From an uncultured bacterium (GTDB lineage Bacteria; Cyanobacteriota; Vampirovibrionia; Gastranaerophilales; Gastranaerophilaceae): a DNA stretch of 64,000 bases. The position numbers and the translations under genes were made by a program. Under the pieces are notes generated by a model that searched no databases, had not been told where the DNA came from, and was given only the letters and a program-made list of their open reading frames with translations. Below, in pieces: positions 17,552-25,950 of the stretch (position 1 is the first letter of the stretch; every line of letters begins with the position of its first letter). The stretch is from positions 115,011 through 179,010 of the forward strand of contig CADAYD010000008.1 in NCBI GenBank assembly GCA_902791985.1. Reading direction: 5' to 3'.

Positions 17552-18538
17552 ATGTCTTTGGTATTAAAAGCGTTTCCATTAGGTTTTCTTATCAATCGTG
17601 ATTTTAGTGAAGATGAAATTGTTCGTCGCGATTTAAGATTTGAGCAAGAGAATTTATGCTTAATTAAAGTAGCAACAAATCTTAGGTTAGAAGATGTAAA
17701 CTATCTTATGGAAAATTTGGGTATTTCTTGTAAATACAAAAATGATAAATATTTTTTGGGTAATGGTTTATGTGTTCAGTGGACATCATATCAGGGATAT
17801 TATAGTGCTTTTATATCCGCCATTGATAAAAAAGTATTATTTGGTAATAAAAATAAACCTGTAATAAATCTGGCAAAACAGGGTGAATTATTGTTCAAAA
17901 CTTTTGATGTAATATTAAAACGCAATACACGTGATGTAAATTCAAAGGAAATTTTTTATTATTGTTATAAAACGGATTTCAAAGCCAGATATGAGGTAAT
18001 TGAGTCTTTAAAACAGCATAATATAGAAAATATTATTGTAAATACGGAAAACGAAATCAGATTTAAGTATAACAATAAAAATTATAAGTTTAAAAGAGAG
18101 AGTAACAAAGATTTGTTTTATATTGAATCGGAACAAAGAATTTCTCTTGTAGATATTGTTTCCGGAGGTAAACATATTAGATCCAAAGCAGTAAAAACAA
18201 ATTATACAAATAAAGATATATTAATAAAAACATTAGCAGAACATGGTGCAAATGCATTGCAATCTGATGATTATAACATTTATTGTGAGCTGTCCGGCAT
18301 GCAGTTTATGTTTTCAAGAAATAATACTAAAAGTGCGTATAATCTTGAGATTGATAAAATTGTTAGTGAAGAAATATGCAATAATTTGCTTAAAGATTTG
18401 GCGGATGAATATGGTTTGAATATACAAGATGTTGTGTACAAAAGAATAATGGAGCGTATTCAAACGCAAAATATGCGTATTGAAAACGAAGAAGTCAGTG
18501 AAGATAATACAATAGTTTTGACGATAGATTTAGGATAA
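17552..18538 (+). CDS. DUF1257 (Ycf35-like) domain protein, N-terminally extended
   Basis: 328 residues. The C-terminal ~110 residues (TNKDILIKTLAEHGANALQ, ending IENEEVSEDNTIVLTIDL) fit DUF1257, the Ycf35 family, normally a protein of about 120 residues. The preceding 200 residues contain weaker related segments (CYKTDFKARYEVIESLKQHNIEN), so the protein may be two or three diverged copies of the same fold. DUF1257 has no assigned reaction and regularly occurs next to Ycf46 and DUF2997. Here it is 12 bp from the AAA gene and 5 bp from the DUF2997 gene. The call rests on family pattern plus context. Confidence 0.65.
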   Translation: MSLVLKAFPLGFLINRDFSEDEIVRRDLRFEQENLCLIKVATNLRLEDVNYLMENLGISCKYKNDKYFLGNGLCVQWTSYQGYYSAFISAIDKKVLFGNKNKPVINLAKQGELLFKTFDVILKRNTRDVNSKEIFYYCYKTDFKARYEVIESLKQHNIENIIVNTENEIRFKYNNKNYKFKRESNKDLFYIESEQRISLVDIVSGGKHIRSKAVKTNYTNKDILIKTLAEHGANALQSDDYNIYCELSGMQFMFSRNNTKSAYNLEIDKIVSEEICNNLLKDLADEYGLNIQDVVYKRIMERIQTQNMRIENEEVSEDNTIVLTIDLG

Positions 18539-18543
18539 TAAAA

Positions 18544-18750
18544 ATGGGAAAATTAAAGATTAAATTGATGCCGGATGGCACTATAGAAATGGAAACAAAA
18601 GGTATAAAGGGCAAAAAATGCCTTGATTATGCTAAAGTTCTTGAGCAGCTTGCAGATGTTAAAATTGAAGAATTAACCAAAACGGATGATTATTATCAGA
18701 GTGAGTATTTAGAACTTGACGACTCACAGCATTTAAGCGATAATGGCTAA
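18544..18750 (+). CDS. DUF2997 small protein
   Basis: 68 residues. The pattern IKLMPDGTIEMETKGIKGKKCLDY is the DUF2997 signature (a strand, PDG turn, strand, then GxKGxxC). A conserved Cys is followed by a helix and an acidic tail. The function is unknown. In cyanobacterial and other genomes it is a partner of DUF1257 and Ycf46. It is the last gene of the operon, followed within 40 bp by tRNA-Ser. Being small, with a conserved Cys and a radical SAM enzyme in the operon, it is a candidate substrate or carrier, which is speculation. Confidence 0.8.
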   Translation: MGKLKIKLMPDGTIEMETKGIKGKKCLDYAKVLEQLADVKIEELTKTDDYYQSEYLELDDSQHLSDNG

Positions 18751-18787
18751 AAGCTCTTAAAAAAAATATGAGTAGCTAATAGTATGC

Positions 18788-18874
18788 AGAGAGGTGTCCG
18801 AGTGGCTTAAGGTGCAATCTTGGAAAGGTTGTGTGGGAGCAATTCCACCAGGGGTTCGAATCCCCTCCTCTCTG
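18788..18874 (+). tRNA. tRNA-Ser(GGA)
   Basis: Acceptor arm AGAGAGG pairs with CCTCTCT, the anticodon loop is TTGGAAA (anticodon GGA), a long variable arm is present as in class II tRNAs, and the T arm is AGGGGTTCGAATCCCCT. CCA is not encoded. Confidence 0.95.
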
Positions 18875-18912
18875 GATTTTATTTTGTTGTAATTGCTCAA
18901 ATAGGATAATAA

Positions 18913-18944
18913 TCAAAAAAAAGTTGCCATTGAATAACGGCAAC
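18913..18944 (-). terminator. Minus-strand rho-independent terminator
   Basis: GTTGCC/GGCAAC stem (18939-18944 with 18923-18928) followed on the minus strand by eight T residues. It does not face a known minus-strand gene, since asd already has its own terminator upstream. Confidence 0.5.
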
Positions 18945-19225
18945 ATTAAATAAACACGAGGATATTAAGAGAGAGAGTATAAAAAAACTTGTTTTAATTC
19001 TTAAATCCTGATCTCAAAATTCGATTTATTGAATCTTTATTTTTCCCTGAGTGAAATTTATATTTCCCTTACATATATATAAAGTATTTTTGTTTTAAAA
19101 AATTGCCAATTTGTTAAAATGTTGTTAACAATTCTTAAATAATGTGGTTTATTATATTGAAAGTATATATTTTATAAGCAAAAAATATGATATATGTAAG
19201 AAATAACTTAACAATTACATGATAA

Positions 19226-19257
19226 AAACCATGCTAAAGCTGAAATTAGCATGGTTT
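19226..19257 (-). terminator. Terminator of asd
   Basis: Perfect 12-bp stem AAACCATGCTAA/TTAGCATGGTTT with an 8-nt loop, 25 bp past the asd stop on the minus strand, followed by a T-rich stretch. Confidence 0.8.
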
Positions 19258-19282
19258 AAAATATTTTTAAGGTTTATTTATA

Positions 19283-20305
19283 TTAAAATAATCCCATTTC
19301 AATAACTTTTTGGCAAATGCGTACTGTGTTTAGTGCTGCGCCGATTCTTAAGTTATCCGCAACACACCAAAGTGTAATCCCGTTTTTAAATGCCAGATTC
19401 TTTCTTATTCTGCCGACATAAACCGGATCAACTCCGGAAGAATCTTTTGTTGTCGGGTATTCAAAATTGTCAGGATTATCTATAACTTTTACTCCGAATG
19501 TATTTTGCAGAATTTCGCGTACTTGCTGCGGTTCTACTGCTGTTTCAAATTCAATGTCGACGGCTTCCGAGTGGCTGTTAAAAACCGGGACTCTTGCAGC
19601 AGTACAGGAAATAGGTAAATCCTTGTCCAGATGAAGAATCTTTTTTGTTTCGTTTACAACTTTCATTTCTTCTTTTGTGTAGCCGTTATCACAGAATACA
19701 TCAATTTGCGGTAGAACATTGAACGCAATTTCTTTTTTGAAGGCGTTTGGTTCAAATCTTTCACCGTTAAGAGCGCATTTTGTATTTTCGCGTAATTCAT
19801 TTATTGCCTTTAGACCTGCGCCCGAAACCGCTTGATAAGTCGAAACAATGAGTCGTTTCATTTTAAATTTTTCATTCAAAGGTTTCAGAACAAGCATCAA
19901 TTGTGAAGTTGAGCAATTCGGGTTGGCAATAATGCCTTTGTGATTTTTTATATCTTCTTCATTTGCGCCGACTATCACTAATGGGACATTTTCATCCATT
20001 CTGAATGCGGACGAATTGTCAATTAGAACTCCGCCTCTCTTAACTATTTCAGGTGCAAAGAGTTTTGATGTTGAAGCACCGGCAGAAGCAAGTACAATGT
20101 TTATATTGTCAAAACTTTCAGGTTTGGCTTCTTCTACTGTATATTCTTTCCCTTGAAAGGTTATTTTTGTTCCTGCACTTTTTGCACTTGATAAAAATTT
20201 TATTGTATTATATTCAATTTTCAATTCATCGACAATTTTTGTTATTTCTCTGCCTACAACTCCGGTTGCGCCTAAAATGGCAATATTTGCTTTGCGTTCA
20301 GACAT
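19283..20305 (-). CDS. asd: Aspartate-semialdehyde dehydrogenase
   Basis: 340 residues from the ATG at 20305, which has AAGGAGA 7 nt upstream; an upstream in-frame extension of 18 codons lacks any ribosome binding site. NADP-binding ILGATGVVGRE opens the protein, the catalytic Cys is in ANPNCSTSQL, and RVPVFNSHSEAV carries the conserved substrate-binding residues. It reduces aspartyl phosphate to the semialdehyde for lysine, threonine, methionine and diaminopimelate synthesis. It is a single gene with its own strong terminator. No other lysine or threonine pathway gene is adjacent. Confidence 0.95.
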   Translation of the reverse strand: MSERKANIAILGATGVVGREITKIVDELKIEYNTIKFLSSAKSAGTKITFQGKEYTVEEAKPESFDNINIVLASAGASTSKLFAPEIVKRGGVLIDNSSAFRMDENVPLVIVGANEEDIKNHKGIIANPNCSTSQLMLVLKPLNEKFKMKRLIVSTYQAVSGAGLKAINELRENTKCALNGERFEPNAFKKEIAFNVLPQIDVFCDNGYTKEEMKVVNETKKILHLDKDLPISCTAARVPVFNSHSEAVDIEFETAVEPQQVREILQNTFGVKVIDNPDNFEYPTTKDSSGVDPVYVGRIRKNLAFKNGITLWCVADNLRIGAALNTVRICQKVIEMGLF

Positions 20306-20427
20306 AAATTTCTCCTTTTTTACTTTTTTTATCTTACTACAATAATAAATATTTACCAATAATTATTGACAATATAATATTTTTTGTTCAATATATCTGT
20401 GAAGATATATCTATTATGGGGGATAAA

Positions 20428-21075
20428 ATGAAAGTTTCTGCAATAGGTTATAATGTTTACAACCAAAATAAATGTCAAAAACCTCTTAATTTTACAGGAT
20501 ATTATGATGTAATACTTGAGGGTGCAAGAACACCTATAAAAAATTTAGACTATGCGCAATACTTGTTTGGGAATTTGATTAATGAAATTGATAAAGATGT
20601 GTTGATTAAGAAAGGCAGATTTTTTGATGGGATAAAGCAAATATTTAAGGCTAAAGGTCTGGTTGAATGTTTTAAAACTTTGAAATTTTCATTAGATAAT
20701 TGTTCTTCAATGAAAGATTTTGCTAAAAGTGTTGAAAATTCTGAGATTTTACCAATTGCATCTCAACATGGTTCAATTATGGATATCATAAACTATGGTA
20801 AGGGGTTAAAAAATTTCCATATGGGTTTCTGCTCCGGATTAAAAAGAGGCAGCATTGAGTTTTATACGGATAAAAAAGGTGATTTGTTTGTTGATCAGTG
20901 TTATGGGTCAAATTTTATGAGTACAGGATTTTATTCTGATGCCGGAACAAAAAAAGTTGAAGTGTACTCTTATGCGGGAGGGAAACCGGAAAAAACTTTT
21001 TATAACAAAGATGGTTCAAAACCGTTTTTTAAAAATTGGTTTTTTGGAGGAACCGCAGTTGAGTCAATTTATTAG
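20428..21075 (+). CDS. Lineage-type hypothetical protein with N-terminal NFTG motif
   Basis: I do not recognise a family. The ATG at 20428 is preferred over the one at 20416 because the upstream ATG is part of the GGGGGA ribosome-binding stretch. The protein has 215 residues, no signal peptide and no membrane helix. Residues 21-24 are NFTG after a polar start. The C-terminal part is rich in aromatic and glycine turns (SYAGGKPEKTFYNKDG). The unrelated-looking protein at 56,634-57,278 also has NFTG near its start and GGKPEK near its end, so both may share a distant domain. A single-gene transcript is likely. Confidence 0.65.
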   Translation: MKVSAIGYNVYNQNKCQKPLNFTGYYDVILEGARTPIKNLDYAQYLFGNLINEIDKDVLIKKGRFFDGIKQIFKAKGLVECFKTLKFSLDNCSSMKDFAKSVENSEILPIASQHGSIMDIINYGKGLKNFHMGFCSGLKRGSIEFYTDKKGDLFVDQCYGSNFMSTGFYSDAGTKKVEVYSYAGGKPEKTFYNKDGSKPFFKNWFFGGTAVESIY

Positions 21076-21178
21076 ATAAAGTATAATTTTTACTTTAGCT
21101 ATAAAATGTTCATTTTTATTTATAATTCTTTCATGATAAGATTAACTTGCATGTTAAAAGTAAAAGAGGGATTAGATT

Positions 21179-22462
21179 ATGGCGAATAAGGTTGTTATTG
21201 GTGCACAATGGGGAGATGAGGGCAAAGCAAAAATTACCGACCTTCTGGCTCAAGATGCGGATTTAATTATCAGATATCAAGGGGGATGTAACGCAGGGCA
21301 TACGGTTGTGGCTCATGGTAAAACATTCAAATTTCACCTTATTCCCTCAGGAATTTTATATAAAGGTAAAACATGTTTGATTGGTAATGGCACAGTTGTT
21401 TTACCGGAATATTTTGAACAGGAAATTGAAGGCTTAAAAAAAGAAAATATTGACCTGTCAGGGTTAAAAGTCAGTCCGCTTGCAACAATTACCATGCCTT
21501 GGCACACTGAGGTTGACGGCTACAGCGAAGATAATGCGAAAAAAGGCAAAATCGGTACGACTAAAAAAGGTATAGGGCCGACTTACACAGATAAAATGGC
21601 AAGAATTGCACTAAAAATTGAAGATTTATATTCAAAAGAGGCTTTGGAAGAAAAATTAGACGTAATTTTGCCTCTCAAAAATAAACAATTAAAAGAAGTT
21701 TATGGTTTAAAAACTTATTCAAAAGAAGAAGTTTTGGCTTTGTGCGAAAAATATGCCAAAATTTTTGAACCATATGTTTGTTTTGAATGGCAGGAAATGC
21801 TTCACAAATTCAAAAAAGAGGGCAAGAAAATTTTGTTTGAAGGTGCACAGGGAGTAATGCTTGACGTTGATTACGGCACATACCCGTTTGTAACAAGCTC
21901 AAACCCTGTCGGTGGAGGTGCTTGCACAGGTTCAGGCTACGGCCCGAAAATGATAGATGAAATCATCGGTGTTGCAAAGGCTTATGTAACAAGAGTTGGT
22001 GAAGGTCCGTTTGTAACCGAATTAACAGATAACATCGGCGATACAATAAGAGAAGTCGGACACGAATTCGGGGTAACAACTGGGCGCCCGAGACGCTGCG
22101 GTTGGTTTGATGCCGTAACAATGCGTTATGCATGCTTGGTGGGCGGCTTAACCTCTGTTGCACTTACAAAAATAGATGTTTTTGACTCATTCGATGAAAT
22201 AAAAGTCTGCACCGCATATAAAGATAAACGTAACGGCAAAATTTACAATTCTTACCCGACAGATGTTTATATTCACAAATATTTGGAGCCGATTTACGAG
22301 ACTCACAAAGGTTGGGGGGTAAATATATCAGGTATTCGTAAGTACGAAGAATTGCCGCTTAATGCAAGAAAATACCTCGAAAGACTTGAAGAATTGCTTG
22401 ACACTCCGATTTCAATAGTATCAGTCGGTCCTGACAGAGAACAAACTATTTTTAAAAGTTAA
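21179..22462 (+). CDS. purA: Adenylosuccinate synthase
   Basis: 427 residues, the usual length. The P-loop-like QWGDEGKAKITDLLA begins at residue 9, the IMP-binding GNGTVVLP and GTTKKGIGPTYTDKMAR follow, and TGRPRRCGWFD is the conserved C-terminal signature. It joins IMP and aspartate with GTP hydrolysis in AMP synthesis. A purine-rich AAAGAGGGA precedes the ATG. It stands alone between a lineage-specific gene and fliI. No purine riboswitch is visible in the 100 bp before it. Confidence 0.97.
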   Translation: MANKVVIGAQWGDEGKAKITDLLAQDADLIIRYQGGCNAGHTVVAHGKTFKFHLIPSGILYKGKTCLIGNGTVVLPEYFEQEIEGLKKENIDLSGLKVSPLATITMPWHTEVDGYSEDNAKKGKIGTTKKGIGPTYTDKMARIALKIEDLYSKEALEEKLDVILPLKNKQLKEVYGLKTYSKEEVLALCEKYAKIFEPYVCFEWQEMLHKFKKEGKKILFEGAQGVMLDVDYGTYPFVTSSNPVGGGACTGSGYGPKMIDEIIGVAKAYVTRVGEGPFVTELTDNIGDTIREVGHEFGVTTGRPRRCGWFDAVTMRYACLVGGLTSVALTKIDVFDSFDEIKVCTAYKDKRNGKIYNSYPTDVYIHKYLEPIYETHKGWGVNISGIRKYEELPLNARKYLERLEELLDTPISIVSVGPDREQTIFKS

Positions 22463-22466
22463 TAAA

Positions 22467-22494
22467 TTGATATTGCCCTAAAAATAAGTATAAT
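22467..22494 (+). promoter_or_regulatory. Promoter of fliI, nearly leaderless
   Basis: TTGATA (22467-22472), 16-nt spacer, TATAAT (22489-22494). The ATG at 22507 would be only about 5 nt from the predicted transcription start and lacks a ribosome binding site. Confidence 0.6.
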
Positions 22495-22506
22495 TATATA
22501 ATAATA

Positions 22507-23856
22507 ATGGACAATACTATGGATACAAATTCAATAGAAGATTTGCAGCAACGGGTTAAGGATAAACTGGAGCAAACCCAGTTGTATACATATCGCGGGT
22601 CCGTTTCAAAACTTTTGGGATTAACGGTCGAAGTTAAACTCCCCGGTTTGAAAATAGGGGATTTGTGTTTTATTGAAACTTATGACGGAAGGCAAAAGCC
22701 TGCTGAAGTTCAGGCTTTTAAGGGTGAAGTAGCTCAGCTTTCACTTTTACTTGATGGTGAAGGGATTGGGCAAGGAAGTTTGGTAACTTCAACAGGCAGA
22801 CCGATTACGATTCCTGTAGGAGATTTTTTGCTTGGCAGATTGATTGACCCCATGGGCAATCCGTTAGACGGAAAGCCGCTTGATACGACTAATGCTCAGT
22901 GGCGAAACATTGAAGGTCCTCCTCCGGGTCCATTTGAAAGACCCATTATAACCGAACAATTTTCAACCGGAGTTAGGGCTATTGACGGATGTATGACAAT
23001 GGGTTGCGGTCAGCGTCTTGGTCTTTTTGCAGGTTCAGGAGTCGGGAAAAGTACTCTATTAGGTATGATTGCGAGAAATTCCGATGCCGATGTAAACGTA
23101 GTAGCTTTGATAGGCGAGCGTGGTAGAGAGGTAAAAGAATTTGTTGAAGATGCGCTGGGTGAACTTGGTATGAGCCGCTCGGTGCTCGTTTGTTCAACAG
23201 GAGATAAGCCGCCTTTAATACGTCAAAAATGTTTGCTTGCGGCTACTGCGGTCTGCGAATATTTTAGAGATCAGGGCAAAAAAGTTTTCTTAATGACAGA
23301 TACAATTACCCGATGTGCAATGGCAGGGCGTGAAGTTGGTTTATCACTTGGAGAACCTCCGACTATGAAAGGGTATCCGCCTTCAATATTTTCTTGGCTT
23401 CAAAAAGCTCTGGAACGTGCCGGAAATAGTGAAAAAGGTTCTATTACCGCTTTATATACAGTGTTGATGGAAGGTGATGATATTAACGATCCTATTGTTG
23501 ATATTGTGCGTGGTATTGTTGACGGGCACATTTTCTTATCAAGAAAAGTTGCAGAGTCAAATCATTATCCGGCAATTGATGTCTTAGGCAGTATTTCCCG
23601 TCTTATGAGCGCTATTGCACTGCCTGAACATAAACAGGCGGCTGCGAAATTAAGAACAATTATGTCGTTATATCGTGAGAATAAAGACTTGATTGATGTT
23701 GGGATGTATCAACCGGGGTCAAATCCTCGTCTTGACACTGCAATAGAAATGATGCCGAAGATTAACGCATTTTTGCAGCAGAGAACCGATGAAAGTGTTA
23801 CTATGGACGGTACTATTAGGCAGCTTATTGAAATGATGCAGGATGTGGAGATTTAA
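22507..23856 (+). CDS. fliI: FliI/YscN family type III export ATPase
   Basis: 449 residues. The beta-barrel N-terminal domain is followed by the F1-like catalytic domain with Walker A GLFAGSGVGKSTLL, IGERGREVKEF, and FLMTDTITRCAMAGREVGLSLGEPPTMKGYPPS split over the Walker B region. The order and the GEPP motif identify the flagellar or type III secretion ATPase rather than Rho or F1. It energises export through the flagellar/T3S gate at the inner membrane. No flagellar gene is adjacent; neighbours are purA and a convergent DUF512 gene. It has its own promoter and practically no 5' leader. Confidence 0.9.
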   Translation: MDNTMDTNSIEDLQQRVKDKLEQTQLYTYRGSVSKLLGLTVEVKLPGLKIGDLCFIETYDGRQKPAEVQAFKGEVAQLSLLLDGEGIGQGSLVTSTGRPITIPVGDFLLGRLIDPMGNPLDGKPLDTTNAQWRNIEGPPPGPFERPIITEQFSTGVRAIDGCMTMGCGQRLGLFAGSGVGKSTLLGMIARNSDADVNVVALIGERGREVKEFVEDALGELGMSRSVLVCSTGDKPPLIRQKCLLAATAVCEYFRDQGKKVFLMTDTITRCAMAGREVGLSLGEPPTMKGYPPSIFSWLQKALERAGNSEKGSITALYTVLMEGDDINDPIVDIVRGIVDGHIFLSRKVAESNHYPAIDVLGSISRLMSAIALPEHKQAAAKLRTIMSLYRENKDLIDVGMYQPGSNPRLDTAIEMMPKINAFLQQRTDESVTMDGTIRQLIEMMQDVEI

Positions 23857-23858
23857 TT

Positions 23859-25124
23859 TTACAATTTTTCAACAAATTCGACAACTTCCTTAAGCGAATA
23901 AATATTCTTTTGAATGAAGAAATTTTTGCCTGATTTTTTGCGAACATAATCAAGATTTTTGCCGTCTAAAAAATCCTCGCTGTAGGGGCGCAACATTACT
24001 GTCGGAATTATAACTGTATCACAGTCTATATCTTTTACTGTCGCAATCAAATCGTCGCTGGTTATTAACCCTGCAACTGTAATGTCTTTTCCCCAATAGT
24101 TTGATTTGACAGGGTGTGCTTCGATCGTCAAATTCTTTATTTTTGACATTTTTTCAGCCACTTTTTCTAGCATGTTTTTAGCAGCATAAGAGCAAGCAAA
24201 CACGATTTTGTATGATTTGGAGACTGATTTTGGCAATTGGAGTTTTTTGAAATCGTCATAAGTTAATCTTAGTGCGCCAACTCCGTCGTCTAACTGACAA
24301 TAATTCCCGTAGTATTTTGCAGGCGGTATGGGTTCATCTGCTAAAAGAAAAAATTCGTCACTGCAGCATACACGTTTGAATTTAGAGGCAATTTTTATGG
24401 TTTCTTTTGCACACTTGCTGTCGACTCGTTTTAGTTTTTCCTCTCTGAATTGAGTTATCCCGACAGGTACGATAGCTGTGGAAAGAACCGTATTTTTTAA
24501 TTGAGCAAGATCATTTAAAGTTCTTTCTAATTCTTTTCCGTCATTTATTCCGGGACAAAGTACAATCTGAGCGTGGAACGGGATTTTATTTTTTCTAAGC
24601 CATTTTAAATTCTCTAAGGCTTTACCGGCATTGGGATTTCGTAACATTTTAACTCGTAATTCAGGATTAGTCGTATGAACCGAAACATAAAAAGGTCCAA
24701 GGTGCATTTTTTTTATGCGTTCTTTATCTTTTTCCGTCAGGTTTGTAAGGGTTATATAAGTCCCTTGCAGGTACGAGAGCCTGTAATCGTCATCTTTTAT
24801 ATAAAGTGTATCTCTTAAACCTTTTGGCTGTTGGTCAACAAAACAAAAAATACAGTGATTTAAGCAGGGTTTTATTTTATCAAAAATAGCACTTTCAAAG
24901 ACTATACCCAAATCTTCATCAAAATCTTTTTCAATTTCTATTTCTTCAATTTCTCCTGTTTTACGTTTGAGTTCAATTGTGATTAGTTCTGATTTCATGT
25001 AGAAATTGTAATCTATCATATCGGTCATTTTTTGACCGTCAATTGATAAAATTTCGTCACCTTTTTCAATTTTGAGATCCTGAGCTATAGAATTATTTAA
25101 AATACTATCGACTATTGCACCCAT
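23859..25124 (-). CDS. PDZ-radical SAM-DUF512 protein
   Basis: 421 residues from ATG 25124 (a TTG at 25145 is possible). A short PDZ domain opens it (GAIVDSILNNSIAQDLKIEKGDEILSI over residues 2-28 in the usual pattern). A variant radical SAM domain follows with CLNHCIFCFVDQ (CxxxCxxC), then the DUF512 C-terminal domain with DDGVGALRLTYDDF. This architecture is found in cyanobacteria and Firmicutes as an FeS protein of unknown reaction. The gene overlaps the end of the PadR gene, so they form a two-gene minus-strand operon. It is convergent with fliI, with 2 bp between the stops. Confidence 0.9.
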   Translation of the reverse strand: MGAIVDSILNNSIAQDLKIEKGDEILSIDGQKMTDMIDYNFYMKSELITIELKRKTGEIEEIEIEKDFDEDLGIVFESAIFDKIKPCLNHCIFCFVDQQPKGLRDTLYIKDDDYRLSYLQGTYITLTNLTEKDKERIKKMHLGPFYVSVHTTNPELRVKMLRNPNAGKALENLKWLRKNKIPFHAQIVLCPGINDGKELERTLNDLAQLKNTVLSTAIVPVGITQFREEKLKRVDSKCAKETIKIASKFKRVCCSDEFFLLADEPIPPAKYYGNYCQLDDGVGALRLTYDDFKKLQLPKSVSKSYKIVFACSYAAKNMLEKVAEKMSKIKNLTIEAHPVKSNYWGKDITVAGLITSDDLIATVKDIDCDTVIIPTVMLRPYSEDFLDGKNLDYVRKKSGKNFFIQKNIYSLKEVVEFVEKL

Positions 25125-25125
25125 T

Positions 25126-25650
25126 TTATTTTTCAAATCCTTCAATCATTGAAATAAAATTTTTGTATTCGCAAACTGTGTTATCGAGAACTATTTTTTG
25201 GTAAAAATCATTCGGGGTGTATTCATCCTCAAGGATTTTTTGAGCATTATTTTTGTGTAAATATGCTCCGGCTTTTATATTTTCCAGCATTTGTTTTAAA
25301 TCATCCGATGATAAAAATGATGCGCAGGATAGTTTAACTTTTGCATCAGAAATGAATTGAAGCGGATTTTTAGAAAACGGTTCAAGTAATAGGCTGCGCA
25401 ATTCTTTCATTCCGCTGTCGGTTATAGAATAAAATGCAGATAGTTTTCCGCCTTCGGACATTACTTTTGAAGATGTAATTGATTTTGTTTTTTCAAGCCT
25501 GACTAAAGCAGGTTTAATAGCGCCAAAGCTTGGATTAGTGAACGGCGCAAACTTATCTGCAATATGCTTCTTAATCGCATACATAGTCAAGTCTCGCTTT
25601 AGTAGTACAAATAAAATCATTAAGTCAATCATAAATTTAGAATAACACAT
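25126..25650 (-). CDS. PadR family transcriptional regulator
   Basis: 174 residues. A winged-helix domain covers the first ~95 (ILFVLLKRDLTMYAIKKHI, SFGAIKPALVRLEKTKSITSS, GGKLSAFYSITDSGMKELRSLL), which is the PadR pattern with its long wing. A C-terminal helical dimerisation arm follows. PadR repressors respond to small phenolics or drugs and usually regulate the adjacent genes, here possibly itself and the DUF512 gene. Start ATGs at 25650 and 25632 are both possible, neither with a clear ribosome binding site. It is divergent from the promoter at 25.7 kb. Confidence 0.85.
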   Translation of the reverse strand: MCYSKFMIDLMILFVLLKRDLTMYAIKKHIADKFAPFTNPSFGAIKPALVRLEKTKSITSSKVMSEGGKLSAFYSITDSGMKELRSLLLEPFSKNPLQFISDAKVKLSCASFLSSDDLKQMLENIKAGAYLHKNNAQKILEDEYTPNDFYQKIVLDNTVCEYKNFISMIEGFEK

Positions 25651-25706
25651 AAATCATTCATAAACAATTTTGCATATTTTGTTACAATATTTAATCTTAG
25701 AAAGGG

Positions 25707-25734
25707 TTGAAACGATTTAAAAATAGTTTATAAT
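25707..25734 (+). promoter_or_regulatory. Strong promoter upstream of a short terminator unit
   Basis: TTGAAA (25707-25712), 16-nt spacer, TATAAT (25729-25734). The predicted transcript starts near 25741 and meets a strong hairpin at 25781. Confidence 0.6.
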
Positions 25735-25740
25735 ATTAAT

Positions 25741-25804
25741 AGCAGTTAAAGATACTGTATTTTTGTTCATTTTAGAATGGAAAGGGCCGACGAGGCCCTT
25801 TTCT
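25741..25804 (+). ncRNA. Candidate small RNA or attenuated leader
   Basis: A roughly 64-nt transcript is predicted between the TTGAAA-N16-TATAAT promoter and a GGGCC/GGCCC terminator with a TTTT tract. It has no coding frame. It could be a stand-alone small RNA or a leader attenuating the SWIM/SNF2 helicase gene 147 bp downstream. No RNA family is recognised. Confidence 0.3.
25781..25804 (+). terminator. Rho-independent terminator
   Basis: AAAGGGCC (25781-25788), loop GACGA, GGCCCTTTT. It closes the short unit starting at about 25741. Confidence 0.75.
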
Positions 25805-25950
25805 TGTGCAAAAAATCGTTATTCAAATTCCTCTTGCATTTTATAGAATTTACATGTATAATCATTTTGAAGGGTGATGAGATTATAGATTTTCAGTTTG
25901 TCTATTAGGTTATTTACAGCCCTTGGAAAGAAAGAGAAATACTCCGATAG

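Larger units (their letters stand above)
18875..19282. other. Gene-free stretch with two hairpins
   Basis: Holds a hairpin at 18923-18944 that has a T-run on the minus strand, a long AT-rich region with no coding frame, and the asd terminator at 19226-19257. A TTGGCA with TACTTT 17 nt later on the minus strand near 19,100 could drive a short minus-strand transcript ending at the 18,92x hairpin. Confidence 0.4.
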
